Made by a program: the position numbers and the translations under genes. The notes under the pieces are model-generated. The model worked only from the letters and a program-made list of their open reading frames with translations. It made no database searches and had not been told where the DNA came from. Positions 14,720 through 22,433 of a stretch of DNA of 22,433 nt are shown here, piece after piece; positions within the stretch are counted from its first letter, which is position 1, and every line of letters starts with the position of its first letter. The DNA is from JBCCSZ01 sp039199225 (lineage in GTDB: Bacteria; Bacteroidota; Bacteroidia; Chitinophagales; Saprospiraceae): the NCBI GenBank assembly GCA_039199225.1, contig JBCCSZ010000104.1:1-22433 (forward strand), given 5' to 3'.

Positions 14720-16870
14720 TTATTGCTTGATGAATTTTTTGACCTTGGACTCGTCTGGACCCAATGCTTCTACAAAGTAAAGTCCGTTGGGTAGCCAGCT
14801 GGTATCGATAAATGTTTTGGCTGCATGTGATATGGGATGTTGCCAAACCAATTGGCCGCTGCTGTTGTAAAAATTGAACTGTTGGATATTACGTCCGGCC
14901 AAGGGCGCTTCAATGGTGAGGAAGTTTCCAACTGGATTGGGGAAAAGGCAGATGTCATTGGGTTCTGATTTTGTGGGATTGTTGACAGCTTCCTGTTGGT
15001 ATTTGTACAGACCTCCCCATTCGCTGGCTATCCAAATGTCACTGTTGTATGGATTGATGAAGAGGTCATTCATAAACCAGCAGCTGGATCGGAAGACTTC
15101 TTCCCAGCTTTGGCCTTCATCATCTGAGAAGAGGAGCGCGGAAGACTGGGGGTGTTTTCTGGTTCCCCACAATTTTTCTTTACTTTCTAGCAATATGGTG
15201 TTGACAAAGTTCTCTGGTACACCTTTGACGTCGAATTGCAGGCCGCCATTGTCTGTGGTTAGGGCGGTGGGATAAGTCAATATTACGCCATAATAAGGAG
15301 AGGAAAAACTTATTTCAAACATGATCAGACTCTCTTGTATAATGATTGGGCTCCAAGTTTTGCCTCCGTCTTCCGATTTATCCATATTGGCGGGAAAGCC
15401 CAGGTTGGTAACATACAACAGGTCATGCGCTGGAATTTCAATCTGATGAACGCCGTACAAAAATTCGTGGACCACGGTCCAATCTACGCCACCATTCACA
15501 GACTTGTACAAGCGAGAGGGAAGGCTGGCCTCCACTGCATAGACAATGTTTTTATCTAAGGGGTCGACCGCTGCGGATAGGAACACCGCATCACTTTCCA
15601 GTGTTTGTGTTAAATTTCCATCTTCAAGGATGTACCAGCCCTTTTCGCGGAAGGCGACCAGGTAGCGATCTTGGCCAAGGTCTACGGATTGTAGGAAGGT
15701 CTTGCCCTCTGGTGCGTCGGTATGTTGGACTTGCCAAGTGGCACCACCATCAGAGGAACTCACCTTTCCGAAAGGATTACCGAAGGCCACAATTTTATTT
15801 TCCGCTGGAAAGTGCATGTCTACAACCTTTACAGGAGGATTTTTGGTCTTGGTGTGCCACTGTTGGTCTTCTTTGGTAGAATATTGTATGCTGTGATTTC
15901 CTCTGGTGACCCACTGTCCATGATCTTCATCCAAAAACACCTTAAAGGGCTCGTACTTGATGGTTCTATCTCGGAGCTTTACATCCAGCATGTTGCTCTG
16001 CTGATTGTAAGTATAAAGGCTGTGGCTACTCGAAACAAACCATACTTCGTCTTCACTGATGGCAAAAAGCTCCTTTGCATAGTTGATCGTTTGCTCAATG
16101 GTCATGTGTTTGTTCCATCTAAAGCCGCCGTCTGTGGCTTTGTATATTTCTATCTGCCTATCTGATGTTTCCGTCATTAGGTAAATGGTTTCCTCTTCAA
16201 GTGGGTCCATATCTCGAATTCTGCTTACTTGTGAAGGGAGGTTGCGACTCAGGTCTATCCAACTGAAGCCACCATCTCGGGTGAGGAATAGGCCATCGAG
16301 GTTTTGACTTCTGTAAGTGTGAACCCATCCCCATTGGCTTTTAGTGAAGTTGATTTCTCCTTCTTTTAAGTCATACGAATGATCAGCAAGTCGGCTTTCG
16401 GATCGGGCAGACAAAGAAAAGAGCGTGGTGGAATAGTCACTATGCAAAACGATGAGCCTTTTGCGCCTGGGCGAAGCTAAGTCCATGATGGTGACATCGG
16501 GGTCTTCTTTCAGAACAATAGCTGTCCATTGTAGGCCACCATCTTCACTGCGGTACAGGGTGCGGTCATCACTAACGGCTAGTCGTAGGCCGTCGCTGTC
16601 TTTTTCGATGGCCAAGTGCAGCAGTGGGACGTCCTCTGTAAAAGGCAGCACTTCCCAATTTTGGCCATGGTCTTCCGTTTTGAGTATCAATCCGCAATTA
16701 CCGACCGCATATCCAATACCAGAAGGATCGATGGCCATATCCTGAAGATCGCTTTCATTGTTGATGCCAACTGGATACATCAGCTCTGTCTGCTGCGCTA
16801 TGGAGGGCGTATGAATAAATAGGAGCGCAAGTAAATAAAAAACGATGGAGGGGTAGTAGTTCATTGTCAT
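14720..16870 (-). CDS. Secreted Asp-box (BNR/sortilin-like) beta-propeller protein with T9SS type A tail, copy A
   Basis: A 716-residue exported protein. Signal peptide about 1-25 (ending PSIAQ), then a propeller built from about nine Asp-box motifs of the S/T-x-D-x-G-x-x-W type (KTEDHGQNW, RSEDGGLQW, TRDGGFSW, SSDGGATW, KSEDGGKTW and others). The N-terminal GYAVGNCG (54-61) and a late Cys in RSSCWFM, just before NPYNSDIWIASEWGG, are shared with its neighbours. The type A sorting domain occupies 638-716 (LFPNPVGNFL ... NGLYFVEALG). Its ATG overlaps the stop of copy B as ATGA; a second ATG two codons on (16864) is an equally possible start. Role unknown: extracellular binding is the usual inference for such propellers, while BNR sialidase activity lacks support because no sialidase catalytic set was seen. 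Confidence 0.88.
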   Translation of the reverse strand: MTMNYYPSIVFYLLALLFIHTPSIAQQTELMYPVGINNESDLQDMAIDPSGIGYAVGNCGLILKTEDHGQNWEVLPFTEDVPLLHLAIEKDSDGLRLAVSDDRTLYRSEDGGLQWTAIVLKEDPDVTIMDLASPRRKRLIVLHSDYSTTLFSLSARSESRLADHSYDLKEGEINFTKSQWGWVHTYRSQNLDGLFLTRDGGFSWIDLSRNLPSQVSRIRDMDPLEEETIYLMTETSDRQIEIYKATDGGFRWNKHMTIEQTINYAKELFAISEDEVWFVSSSHSLYTYNQQSNMLDVKLRDRTIKYEPFKVFLDEDHGQWVTRGNHSIQYSTKEDQQWHTKTKNPPVKVVDMHFPAENKIVAFGNPFGKVSSSDGGATWQVQHTDAPEGKTFLQSVDLGQDRYLVAFREKGWYILEDGNLTQTLESDAVFLSAAVDPLDKNIVYAVEASLPSRLYKSVNGGVDWTVVHEFLYGVHQIEIPAHDLLYVTNLGFPANMDKSEDGGKTWSPIIIQESLIMFEISFSSPYYGVILTYPTALTTDNGGLQFDVKGVPENFVNTILLESKEKLWGTRKHPQSSALLFSDDEGQSWEEVFRSSCWFMNDLFINPYNSDIWIASEWGGLYKYQQEAVNNPTKSEPNDICLFPNPVGNFLTIEAPLAGRNIQQFNFYNSSGQLVWQHPISHAAKTFIDTSWLPNGLYFVEALGPDESKVKKFIKQ

Positions 16871-19053
16871 TGTTTGATGAATTTCTGGACATCTGAAAAG
16901 TTTGGACCGACGGCTTCTAGTAAGTAAAGGCCATTCGGCAAAGTCGAGGTGTCAAAATGGGTTGTAGATAAATTGGAAATGTTGAATTGGCTCAGCAAGT
17001 TTCCGTTACTGCCATACAAGCGAAAAAACTCGACGGTTCGATCCTGCAGGATGATGTCAATGGTTAGATAGCCTTCTACGGGATTTGGATAGAGTAGCAT
17101 GCTGTTGGTTTTGCGGGGTAATGCTTTGAGCGATAAAAAGGTGGGGTCTAATTTGAATAGACCGCCCCAATCGGTGGAAAACCACAGTTCGCCGGTGTAA
17201 GGGTTTTGAGCAATGGTGAGCAATCGTCCGCAATTGGGAGCTGGATTGATCCAATTTGCGCCCCCGTCCTTTGTATAGCTGAGGCCAAAGCTGGGGAGCA
17301 GATAATTAATGGTCCAGGCTTCTGAATTGGCAACGGCCTGGATACGTTTGTTTTGAATTAAGTTTAGGTTGTTTGATTGGTCGATTACCTCAAAGGATCG
17401 GCCACCGTCAGCGGTAAACAGGTTGACTCTGTTGCCCATGATGAAGCCATTGTCTGGACTGAAAAAGGATATGTCGTTGATGATCAAATCTTCACGAGAC
17501 AGTAGGACATTCCAAGTGCGCCCTCCATCTTCAGACTTATCCAGATCGCCGCCTATCCCAGATACGTACAAAACTTCTTCTGATGGCACCTCCAAGTCTG
17601 TGGCCCTGAATTGGAAGGTATGCAACAACTCCCAACTCTGTCCATTGTTTGTGGATTTGAAAATGTCTGAATTTGGGAAGTTTACAATTAAGGCGTAAAG
17701 CGTATTGGAATGGGGGCTGCGTTTCAGGATACAGTTGAAGGTGTTGCTTGCCAGCACATTGGTCAACTGACCATTTTCCAGAATGTTCAAACCATTTTGT
17801 GACATGGCCACCAGATACCGGTCTCGTCCCAGAGGAAGAATGTCCACAACCTGCCCGAGGCCACTGATGATAAAGCTTTCTGTTTGCCAGCTTTGTCCTT
17901 TGTCCTTGGATTCGATTTTTTGAAGCAGGGGGAACGTACTAAAGGCTACAATGCTCTGTTCGTCGGGAAATAATACTTCTTGCAAATGGGGATATTCTGC
18001 TCCGTTTTTACGTTGCCAGTCAGAATTATTTTCGGAAGATTTGAAAATCGAGTTGCTGTTTGTGTAAAACCAAAAATTGCGATCCTGGTCGATGGTTAAG
18101 CCGCCGGGGCTGAGTACAAAGTTTGGAACTGTAGGTGTAAACGGAACGAAACTTTTTATTCTGGCACTCCTGCCCCAGTTGGTCAGGCGCTGAACATCCC
18201 GAAATTGCGTGAAGACAACATCGTCTATTCCCAGGGCAATAATGGTTTCATTGAAGCTGTAAGAGATTTGAGACAACAGAAAGTGCCTTCTCCAATCTTG
18301 TCCTTGGTTTGTACTACGGTATACAGATAGTAAATTATCGGTTCCTCTGGTAAGTATGAAACCCGTATCTCGATTGAAAAAGTCGTAGTCGACGATGGAC
18401 TCGTCTCCGAAGTATTCCTTGTCGTTTTCCTGCCAGCTTCGCCCGCCGTCCTTTGTTTGAAAAATCGTCAGCCCTGCATTCGAATCCAATCTCAAACCGA
18501 TCCGACCGTGCTGTTCATCCACAAATTTTATGGAAGCGGCTTCCCATACATTTGCCTCATTTGCTATCGGTCCTATTTGTTCACTGCCCGTTGGACCGAC
18601 TCGAACGACGACCCCCCTTCTGAGGAGTACTACAAAGTGCTCTTGGTCAATTACGACAACTTTTGCAATGCCTGATTGATTGGAAAAATCTTCCGATGCT
18701 TCCCAGGTCTCTCCGGCATCCTCGCTGATGTAGAAAAGGCCGTAAGTTGCCACGATGATTTTCTGGCCGTCGGTCTCAGGAAAAATATCTATGTCCAACA
18801 GGTCGGAGTTGTCGACAAAGTCCAAGCGGTCCCAGTTGTCGCCGCCATCTTCGGTTCGCAAAAAGGTATTGCAGCTTCCGATGGCGTAGCCCAGTCCGGA
18901 GGGGTCGATCACGAGGTCTTTGAGGTCACCTGAATTATTCTTGTCTTTGGGATATACTTGCTCAAGTTGTTGGGCGGAGCTGGGGTTGATACACAAGACC
19001 GTCGCAAGCGCGATGGCTACGAGTGTAAAAAGGTGTGTAAAGGCTAGCTTCAT
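16867..19053 (-). CDS. Secreted Asp-box (BNR/sortilin-like) beta-propeller protein with T9SS type A tail, copy B
   Basis: A 728-residue paralogue of copy A. Signal peptide about 1-27 (ending PSSAQ), N-terminal GYAIGSC, about ten Asp-box motifs (RTEDGGDNW, SEDAGETW, TKDGGRSW, KSTNNGQSW, KSEDGGRTW and others, some degenerate such as FKSSENNSDW), a late Cys in APNCGRLL before NPYTGELWFSTDWGG, and a type A sorting domain at 650-728 (LYPNPVEGYL ... NGLYLLEAVG). Its C-terminal QKFIKQ matches the KKFIKQ of copy A, marking A and B as one subpair. The stop codon overlaps the copy A start by four bases, implying translational coupling. It begins 43 bp after copy C. Confidence 0.88.
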   Translation of the reverse strand: MKLAFTHLFTLVAIALATVLCINPSSAQQLEQVYPKDKNNSGDLKDLVIDPSGLGYAIGSCNTFLRTEDGGDNWDRLDFVDNSDLLDIDIFPETDGQKIIVATYGLFYISEDAGETWEASEDFSNQSGIAKVVVIDQEHFVVLLRRGVVVRVGPTGSEQIGPIANEANVWEAASIKFVDEQHGRIGLRLDSNAGLTIFQTKDGGRSWQENDKEYFGDESIVDYDFFNRDTGFILTRGTDNLLSVYRSTNQGQDWRRHFLLSQISYSFNETIIALGIDDVVFTQFRDVQRLTNWGRSARIKSFVPFTPTVPNFVLSPGGLTIDQDRNFWFYTNSNSIFKSSENNSDWQRKNGAEYPHLQEVLFPDEQSIVAFSTFPLLQKIESKDKGQSWQTESFIISGLGQVVDILPLGRDRYLVAMSQNGLNILENGQLTNVLASNTFNCILKRSPHSNTLYALIVNFPNSDIFKSTNNGQSWELLHTFQFRATDLEVPSEEVLYVSGIGGDLDKSEDGGRTWNVLLSREDLIINDISFFSPDNGFIMGNRVNLFTADGGRSFEVIDQSNNLNLIQNKRIQAVANSEAWTINYLLPSFGLSYTKDGGANWINPAPNCGRLLTIAQNPYTGELWFSTDWGGLFKLDPTFLSLKALPRKTNSMLLYPNPVEGYLTIDIILQDRTVEFFRLYGSNGNLLSQFNISNLSTTHFDTSTLPNGLYLLEAVGPNFSDVQKFIKQ

Positions 19054-19096
19054 TGAATCACAATTTTGAGCTTGTAAAACTAGGTCATTTGAATAT

Positions 19097-21226
19097 CTAT
19101 TTGTGCAAAATTAACTTTTGGGTTTCTGCAAAGTTTTTTCCAATCAAGCGGATGATGTAGGCACCATTGGACAGGTGGCTCCAGTTGAAGCTGGTCAGTG
19201 CGTAGCCTTCCAAGTTGTGTTTTTCAATCAAGCGCCCAGAGGCATCGTACAACTCCAAGCTTTCGGCAGGAATGTCCTGCTCCCTTGGAAAACTCAATTG
19301 GACAGTGCCATCGCTCGGGTTGGGAAAAATCTGAAAGGCTTGTTCTCCTAGCTCGTGATAAAATCCGCTGGTTTGGTTTCGGAGGGTGTAAACGTTACCA
19401 AGGGTACAGATGAACCAAAGGTCTCCTGTGAAAGGGTCTAGTCTAACCTTTTGAACTGCATCGCACAAGTAGAAGGTATTCTCCCAACTTTGCCCCCCAT
19501 CTTTACTTCTCAGAATGTGTGTACCGTATTCATCGTCTTTGGTCGCCCACACTAAGAGGTTGCTTTGAAAAATGAGGTTCTGTAATCCAGAATGTGGATA
19601 TTCCCTGAAAGTAAGTCCACCGTTTTTGGTGATCAGCAATCGATCATTGGATGTCAGGATACCGTAATCCTTGTCATAGAAATTGATGTCTGTAAATTGG
19701 ATGCTTTCCTTGCTGAGAGCGACCTGCCAAGTGGCTCCACCATCGGTCGACCGATCCATATTGCTATTTTGCGATTGTTTACAAACGAAGAGTACGTCTT
19801 TTTCGGGAATGAGCAGATTGCTTGCCCGGAAAGAGGATTGATAGATTTGCTGCCAGTCCAGGCCATTGTTGGTCGATTTGTACAATTGCGTACCCAATCT
19901 GTCGACAGAAGTCAGTAAGTACAGGCAGGAATCTCGAAAAGGATCTTTTGTGAAAGAGATGATTCTATCGGTTGGCAACATACTGTGAAATCGAAATTCA
20001 TTGTCTTCCAGGATGTAAAAGCGGTTATTTACTAAGGATGCCAAGCGCCCATCGGATAATAGGAGCGCATGTTTAGTCAATAAATCGTTTGTAAGCTGGA
20101 AATTTACCCAATCGTTTGATTCTTTGTCTACTTTGAATACACGATTGGTGGTCGAACTTGCCAGACACTGCGCTTCATTCAAGAAATAAACATCTTTTAT
20201 GAATTCCTCTGTCTCGGGCTTAGAGGGATAGAAGATCTCTAAAGAACCTTTGGGATAAAAAGTAAGAATGATTTTATTTTGTCCTCCTGCCCAAAGCCAA
20301 CCATGGTACTGGGTAAGGCGTCGACCTCGAAAATGGCTAAAATAGGTATCAATAGGTTGACCACTTATTATTCCATCATCATGTATGGTGTGTAGGAAAA
20401 AAAAATTGTTATCATTCGAGGTGAAAGTATTTTCCGTTCCTGCGGTTATTTTATTACCTCGAAAGAGTATGATCCAGTTTATTACTTTTTCGAGTGTAAG
20501 TGGGCTACCCTTTAGCTTAAAGGCACCTGCATTGGTAAGGCAATAACCCAGCGTATCGTTTAACAGATCGACTGAGTGGTAAGCGAAAGTATCTTGCGCA
20601 TGTATGGTCCAATTGCGGCCACCATCTTCTGTTCGATACAACAGGCCGTCTAAACTTCCGAGCCATCCATTTTGAGCATCCAGGAAATCGAGGCATTGCG
20701 TTTCCAGTTCACCGAATTGTTGCTGGTGAAGTTTCCAGTTTTGTCCATCGTCTTCGGTTCGATAAATGCGTCCTGTAGAAGTTGCAAAGATGGCTGTGTT
20801 TGGCCCCAATGCAAAGGCATCTGTGATACGGCCTTCCTCGGCGGGCAACAGGAAGGCCCCCTCCTGCCAGCTTTCCCCTTTGTCATAGGTGATGTAATGG
20901 TTGAAGTCTGTGAAGGCCATCGCTTTCAGCCCTTCGTTTTGTGGAAAGACGATGATCTGTTCAAGGTCGATGTTTTCCTCCCAGTCCATGTCTTGCCAGG
21001 TCTCGCCATCTGTTGTAGAACGAGAAAAGCCCCCACAGTTTCCTACCGCATAACCAATGCCGTTGTTGTCGGGGTCAAAGGCCACATGCAAAAGGTTGCC
21101 AAGGCTTGTATATCCGCTCGTTGGAGCATAGAGCAATTCGATACTTTGACCATGCAAAGAGGTAAGAGGAACCATAAGGCATACGAAGAGCCCCATAAAA
21201 AGCCATCGCAGTTTTCGTTTATTCAT
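19097..21226 (-). CDS. Secreted Asp-box (BNR/sortilin-like) beta-propeller protein with T9SS type A tail, copy C
   Basis: A 709-residue paralogue. Signal peptide about 1-26 (ending SLHGQ), N-terminal GYAVGNCG, about eight Asp-box motifs (STTDGETW, RTEDDGQNW, RTEDGGRNW, KSTNNGLDW, RSTDGGATW, RSKDGGQSW), and a late Cys in FYLCDAVQ before DPFTGDLWFICTLG. The type A sorting domain spans about 629-709 (IFPNPSDGTV ... NGAYIIRLIG). Compared with copies A and B it has more cysteines and a different C-terminus (KLILHK), shared in kind with copy D. The ATG at 21226 is 12 bp past the copy D stop, so it is probably translated from the same transcript. No ligand can be inferred. Confidence 0.88.
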   Translation of the reverse strand: MNKRKLRWLFMGLFVCLMVPLTSLHGQSIELLYAPTSGYTSLGNLLHVAFDPDNNGIGYAVGNCGGFSRSTTDGETWQDMDWEENIDLEQIIVFPQNEGLKAMAFTDFNHYITYDKGESWQEGAFLLPAEEGRITDAFALGPNTAIFATSTGRIYRTEDDGQNWKLHQQQFGELETQCLDFLDAQNGWLGSLDGLLYRTEDGGRNWTIHAQDTFAYHSVDLLNDTLGYCLTNAGAFKLKGSPLTLEKVINWIILFRGNKITAGTENTFTSNDNNFFFLHTIHDDGIISGQPIDTYFSHFRGRRLTQYHGWLWAGGQNKIILTFYPKGSLEIFYPSKPETEEFIKDVYFLNEAQCLASSTTNRVFKVDKESNDWVNFQLTNDLLTKHALLLSDGRLASLVNNRFYILEDNEFRFHSMLPTDRIISFTKDPFRDSCLYLLTSVDRLGTQLYKSTNNGLDWQQIYQSSFRASNLLIPEKDVLFVCKQSQNSNMDRSTDGGATWQVALSKESIQFTDINFYDKDYGILTSNDRLLITKNGGLTFREYPHSGLQNLIFQSNLLVWATKDDEYGTHILRSKDGGQSWENTFYLCDAVQKVRLDPFTGDLWFICTLGNVYTLRNQTSGFYHELGEQAFQIFPNPSDGTVQLSFPREQDIPAESLELYDASGRLIEKHNLEGYALTSFNWSHLSNGAYIIRLIGKNFAETQKLILHK

Positions 21227-21238
21227 AGCTAAAGTAAT

Positions 21239-22433
21239 TTAGTCACTGCCTTGGGGATGTAATAATAACTTTTTGCTTTCGGAAAAATCTTCCCCTATCA
21301 GGCGAACAATGTAAGCACCACTGTGCAAATAGCTCCAATCAAAGCTATTGAGCGGATAATTATCCAAGTCGTATTTTTTAATCAATCTTCCAGCGGTATC
21401 ATAAATTTCCAATTGGTCGGCAGGAATTGCCTGATTCCGCGGAAAACTTATATTGACCAGCCCATTACTAGGGTTGGGAAATATTTCGAAGCTTGCTGTT
21501 GCAGAAGGCGTGTGGAAAAACCCACTCACTTCATTTCGCAGCACATAAACACTGCCCAAGGTACAGATGTACCAGATGTCGCCAGTGAATGGGTCCAACT
21601 TGGCACGTAATACTTTGTCGCACAAAAAGAAGGTGTCTTCCCAAGTTTGTCCACCATCTTTACTTTTCAAGATGTGCGTACCTTTTCCATCAAAACGAGT
21701 AGCCCACAACAATCGCTTGCTCTGAAAGAGAATATTTTCCACAAAGTCTTGGGGGTAAGTTTTAAAATTCAGACCACCATCTTCTGTGATGATGATTTGA
21801 TCGTAAAGGCTCATGACGCCATAATCTCCGTCAAAAAAGTTGATGCTGCGAATCCATATAGCCTCATTGCTGAAAATGACCTTCCAAGTTTGTCCGCCGT
21901 CGGTCGACTGATCCATATCGAAAGAACCCGATCCGCTGTACACGTAAAGTACATCTTTTGCGGGTATGATTACATCGCTCGCCCGAAAGGTAGATTGATA
22001 GATGGATTGCCAGTCGAGGCCGTTATTGGTAGATTTAAACAACTCTGTACCTCCCAGTCGCCAATTGGTGAGTAAATACAGTGTAGAGTCGTTGAAGGGA
22101 TCGCTCTTCAAACCCAATACATCAAAGTTTGGCAAATTCGATCGGAATTGGAATTCTCGATCGTTCAAAATGAAGAGACCCAGGCCATCGACCAATGCCA
22201 AAGTACCATTCGACAAGACGGTATTGTAGCGGGAGGAGAAACTGCGGAATAGATTGACCTCTTTCCAATCGTTTTGCTTTTTGTCTATTCTGAAAAGGTT
22301 ATTGACCGAAGAGGAAGCCAGGCATTCTTCTTCGCTTAGAAAGAAGACATCCTTTATAAAATCTGCTATTTCTGGCTCAGAGGCATAAAATTGATCGAAT
22401 GAGTCGCCAGGTTGGAAGGCCAGAACGATCTTA
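21239..22433 (-). CDS. Secreted Asp-box beta-propeller protein with T9SS type A tail, copy D, 5'-partial at window edge
   Basis: The frame stays open from the stop at 21239 to the window end with no start codon that fits, so the N-terminus lies outside. A TTG at 22216 is internal: residues upstream (for example DFIKDVFFLSEEECLASS, then RIDKKQNDW) align with copy C (EFIKDVYFLNEAQCLASS, VDKESNDW). Visible Asp-boxes are KSTNNGLDW, QSTDGGQTW, TEDGGLNF and KSKDGGQTW. FFLCDKVL precedes DPFTGDIWYICTLG as in copy C, and the sorting domain ends SGAYIVRLIGEDF with a slightly extended tail (LLLHPQGSD). It is the closest relative of copy C, also at nucleotide level. Confidence 0.87.
   Translation of the reverse strand, partial: KIVLAFQPGDSFDQFYASEPEIADFIKDVFFLSEEECLASSSVNNLFRIDKKQNDWKEVNLFRSFSSRYNTVLSNGTLALVDGLGLFILNDREFQFRSNLPNFDVLGLKSDPFNDSTLYLLTNWRLGGTELFKSTNNGLDWQSIYQSTFRASDVIIPAKDVLYVYSGSGSFDMDQSTDGGQTWKVIFSNEAIWIRSINFFDGDYGVMSLYDQIIITEDGGLNFKTYPQDFVENILFQSKRLLWATRFDGKGTHILKSKDGGQTWEDTFFLCDKVLRAKLDPFTGDIWYICTLGSVYVLRNEVSGFFHTPSATASFEIFPNPSNGLVNISFPRNQAIPADQLEIYDTAGRLIKKYDLDNYPLNSFDWSYLHSGAYIVRLIGEDFSESKKLLLHPQGSD

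Larger units (their letters stand above)
14720..22433 (-). repeat. Tandem gene array of four diverged propeller paralogues, period about 2.15 kb
   Basis: The four stop codons fall at 14720, 16867, 19097 and 21239, spaced 2147, 2230 and 2142 bp. Nucleotide similarity is easily seen between copies C and D (for example around 19461-19540 and 21618-21695, both reading through a Cys codon, an Asp-box and a shared CCATCTTTACTT stretch), while A and B share mainly protein-level motifs with C and D. This looks like serial duplication: A with B, C with D. Confidence 0.75.

Noticed and set aside
21239..22216. Treating TTG at 22216 as the start of propeller copy D
   Set aside because: The frame remains open to the window edge and the upstream residues align with copy C, so the gene is truncated by the window.
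14720..22433. Reading the propellers as sialidases because of the BNR/Asp-box motifs
   Set aside because: Asp-boxes are structural; no arginine triad or other sialidase catalytic pattern was recognised.

Overview
The window reads as Bacteroidota chromosome, most likely a Saprospiraceae/Lewinella-like bacterium. This rests on several C-terminal sorting domains of the type IX secretion system (T9SS; both type A 'PNP' tails and one CHU_C-like type B tail), SprB-type repeats, TAnnTTTG promoter -7 elements, start sites without strong Shine-Dalgarno sequences, and strongly codirectional gene order. No rRNA, tRNA, CRISPR array, transposase or prophage gene was seen.

Layout. 1-2906 (+) is the 3' part of a very large modular surface protein with a type B sorting domain. 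Facing it across a shared hairpin is a minus-strand metabolic block: a two-gene unit (NAD-dependent epimerase/reductase then SDR oxidoreductase), a JmjC/cupin_8-type protein with its own terminator, and a cystathionine beta-synthase-like PLP enzyme. The only plus-strand gene after this is a small NUDIX hydrolase (7251-7676), divergent from the PLP enzyme. Next on the minus strand come a small exported Cys/Lys/Thr-rich protein (7739-8167), a large secreted thermolysin-family (M4) protease fused to a beta-propeller and a T9SS tail (8326-11436), a lipoprotein just upstream of it (11478-11918), and an FdhF/YdeP-type molybdopterin oxidoreductase (12301-14598).

The last third (14720-22433, minus) is a tandem array of at least four paralogous exported Asp-box (BNR/sortilin-like) propeller proteins in one tightly spaced unit. 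The two downstream copies overlap by ATGA, the other gaps are 43 and 12 bp, and the most upstream copy runs off the window. Sequence features group them as two pairs, suggesting stepwise duplication with a period of about 2.15 kb.

Taken together, the window mixes ordinary cytosolic metabolism with secreted or surface proteins addressed to the T9SS, whose machinery is not encoded here. The parts least explained by known families are the propeller array, the Cys-rich exported protein and the lipoprotein-protease pair. I see no complete novel defence or mobile system.
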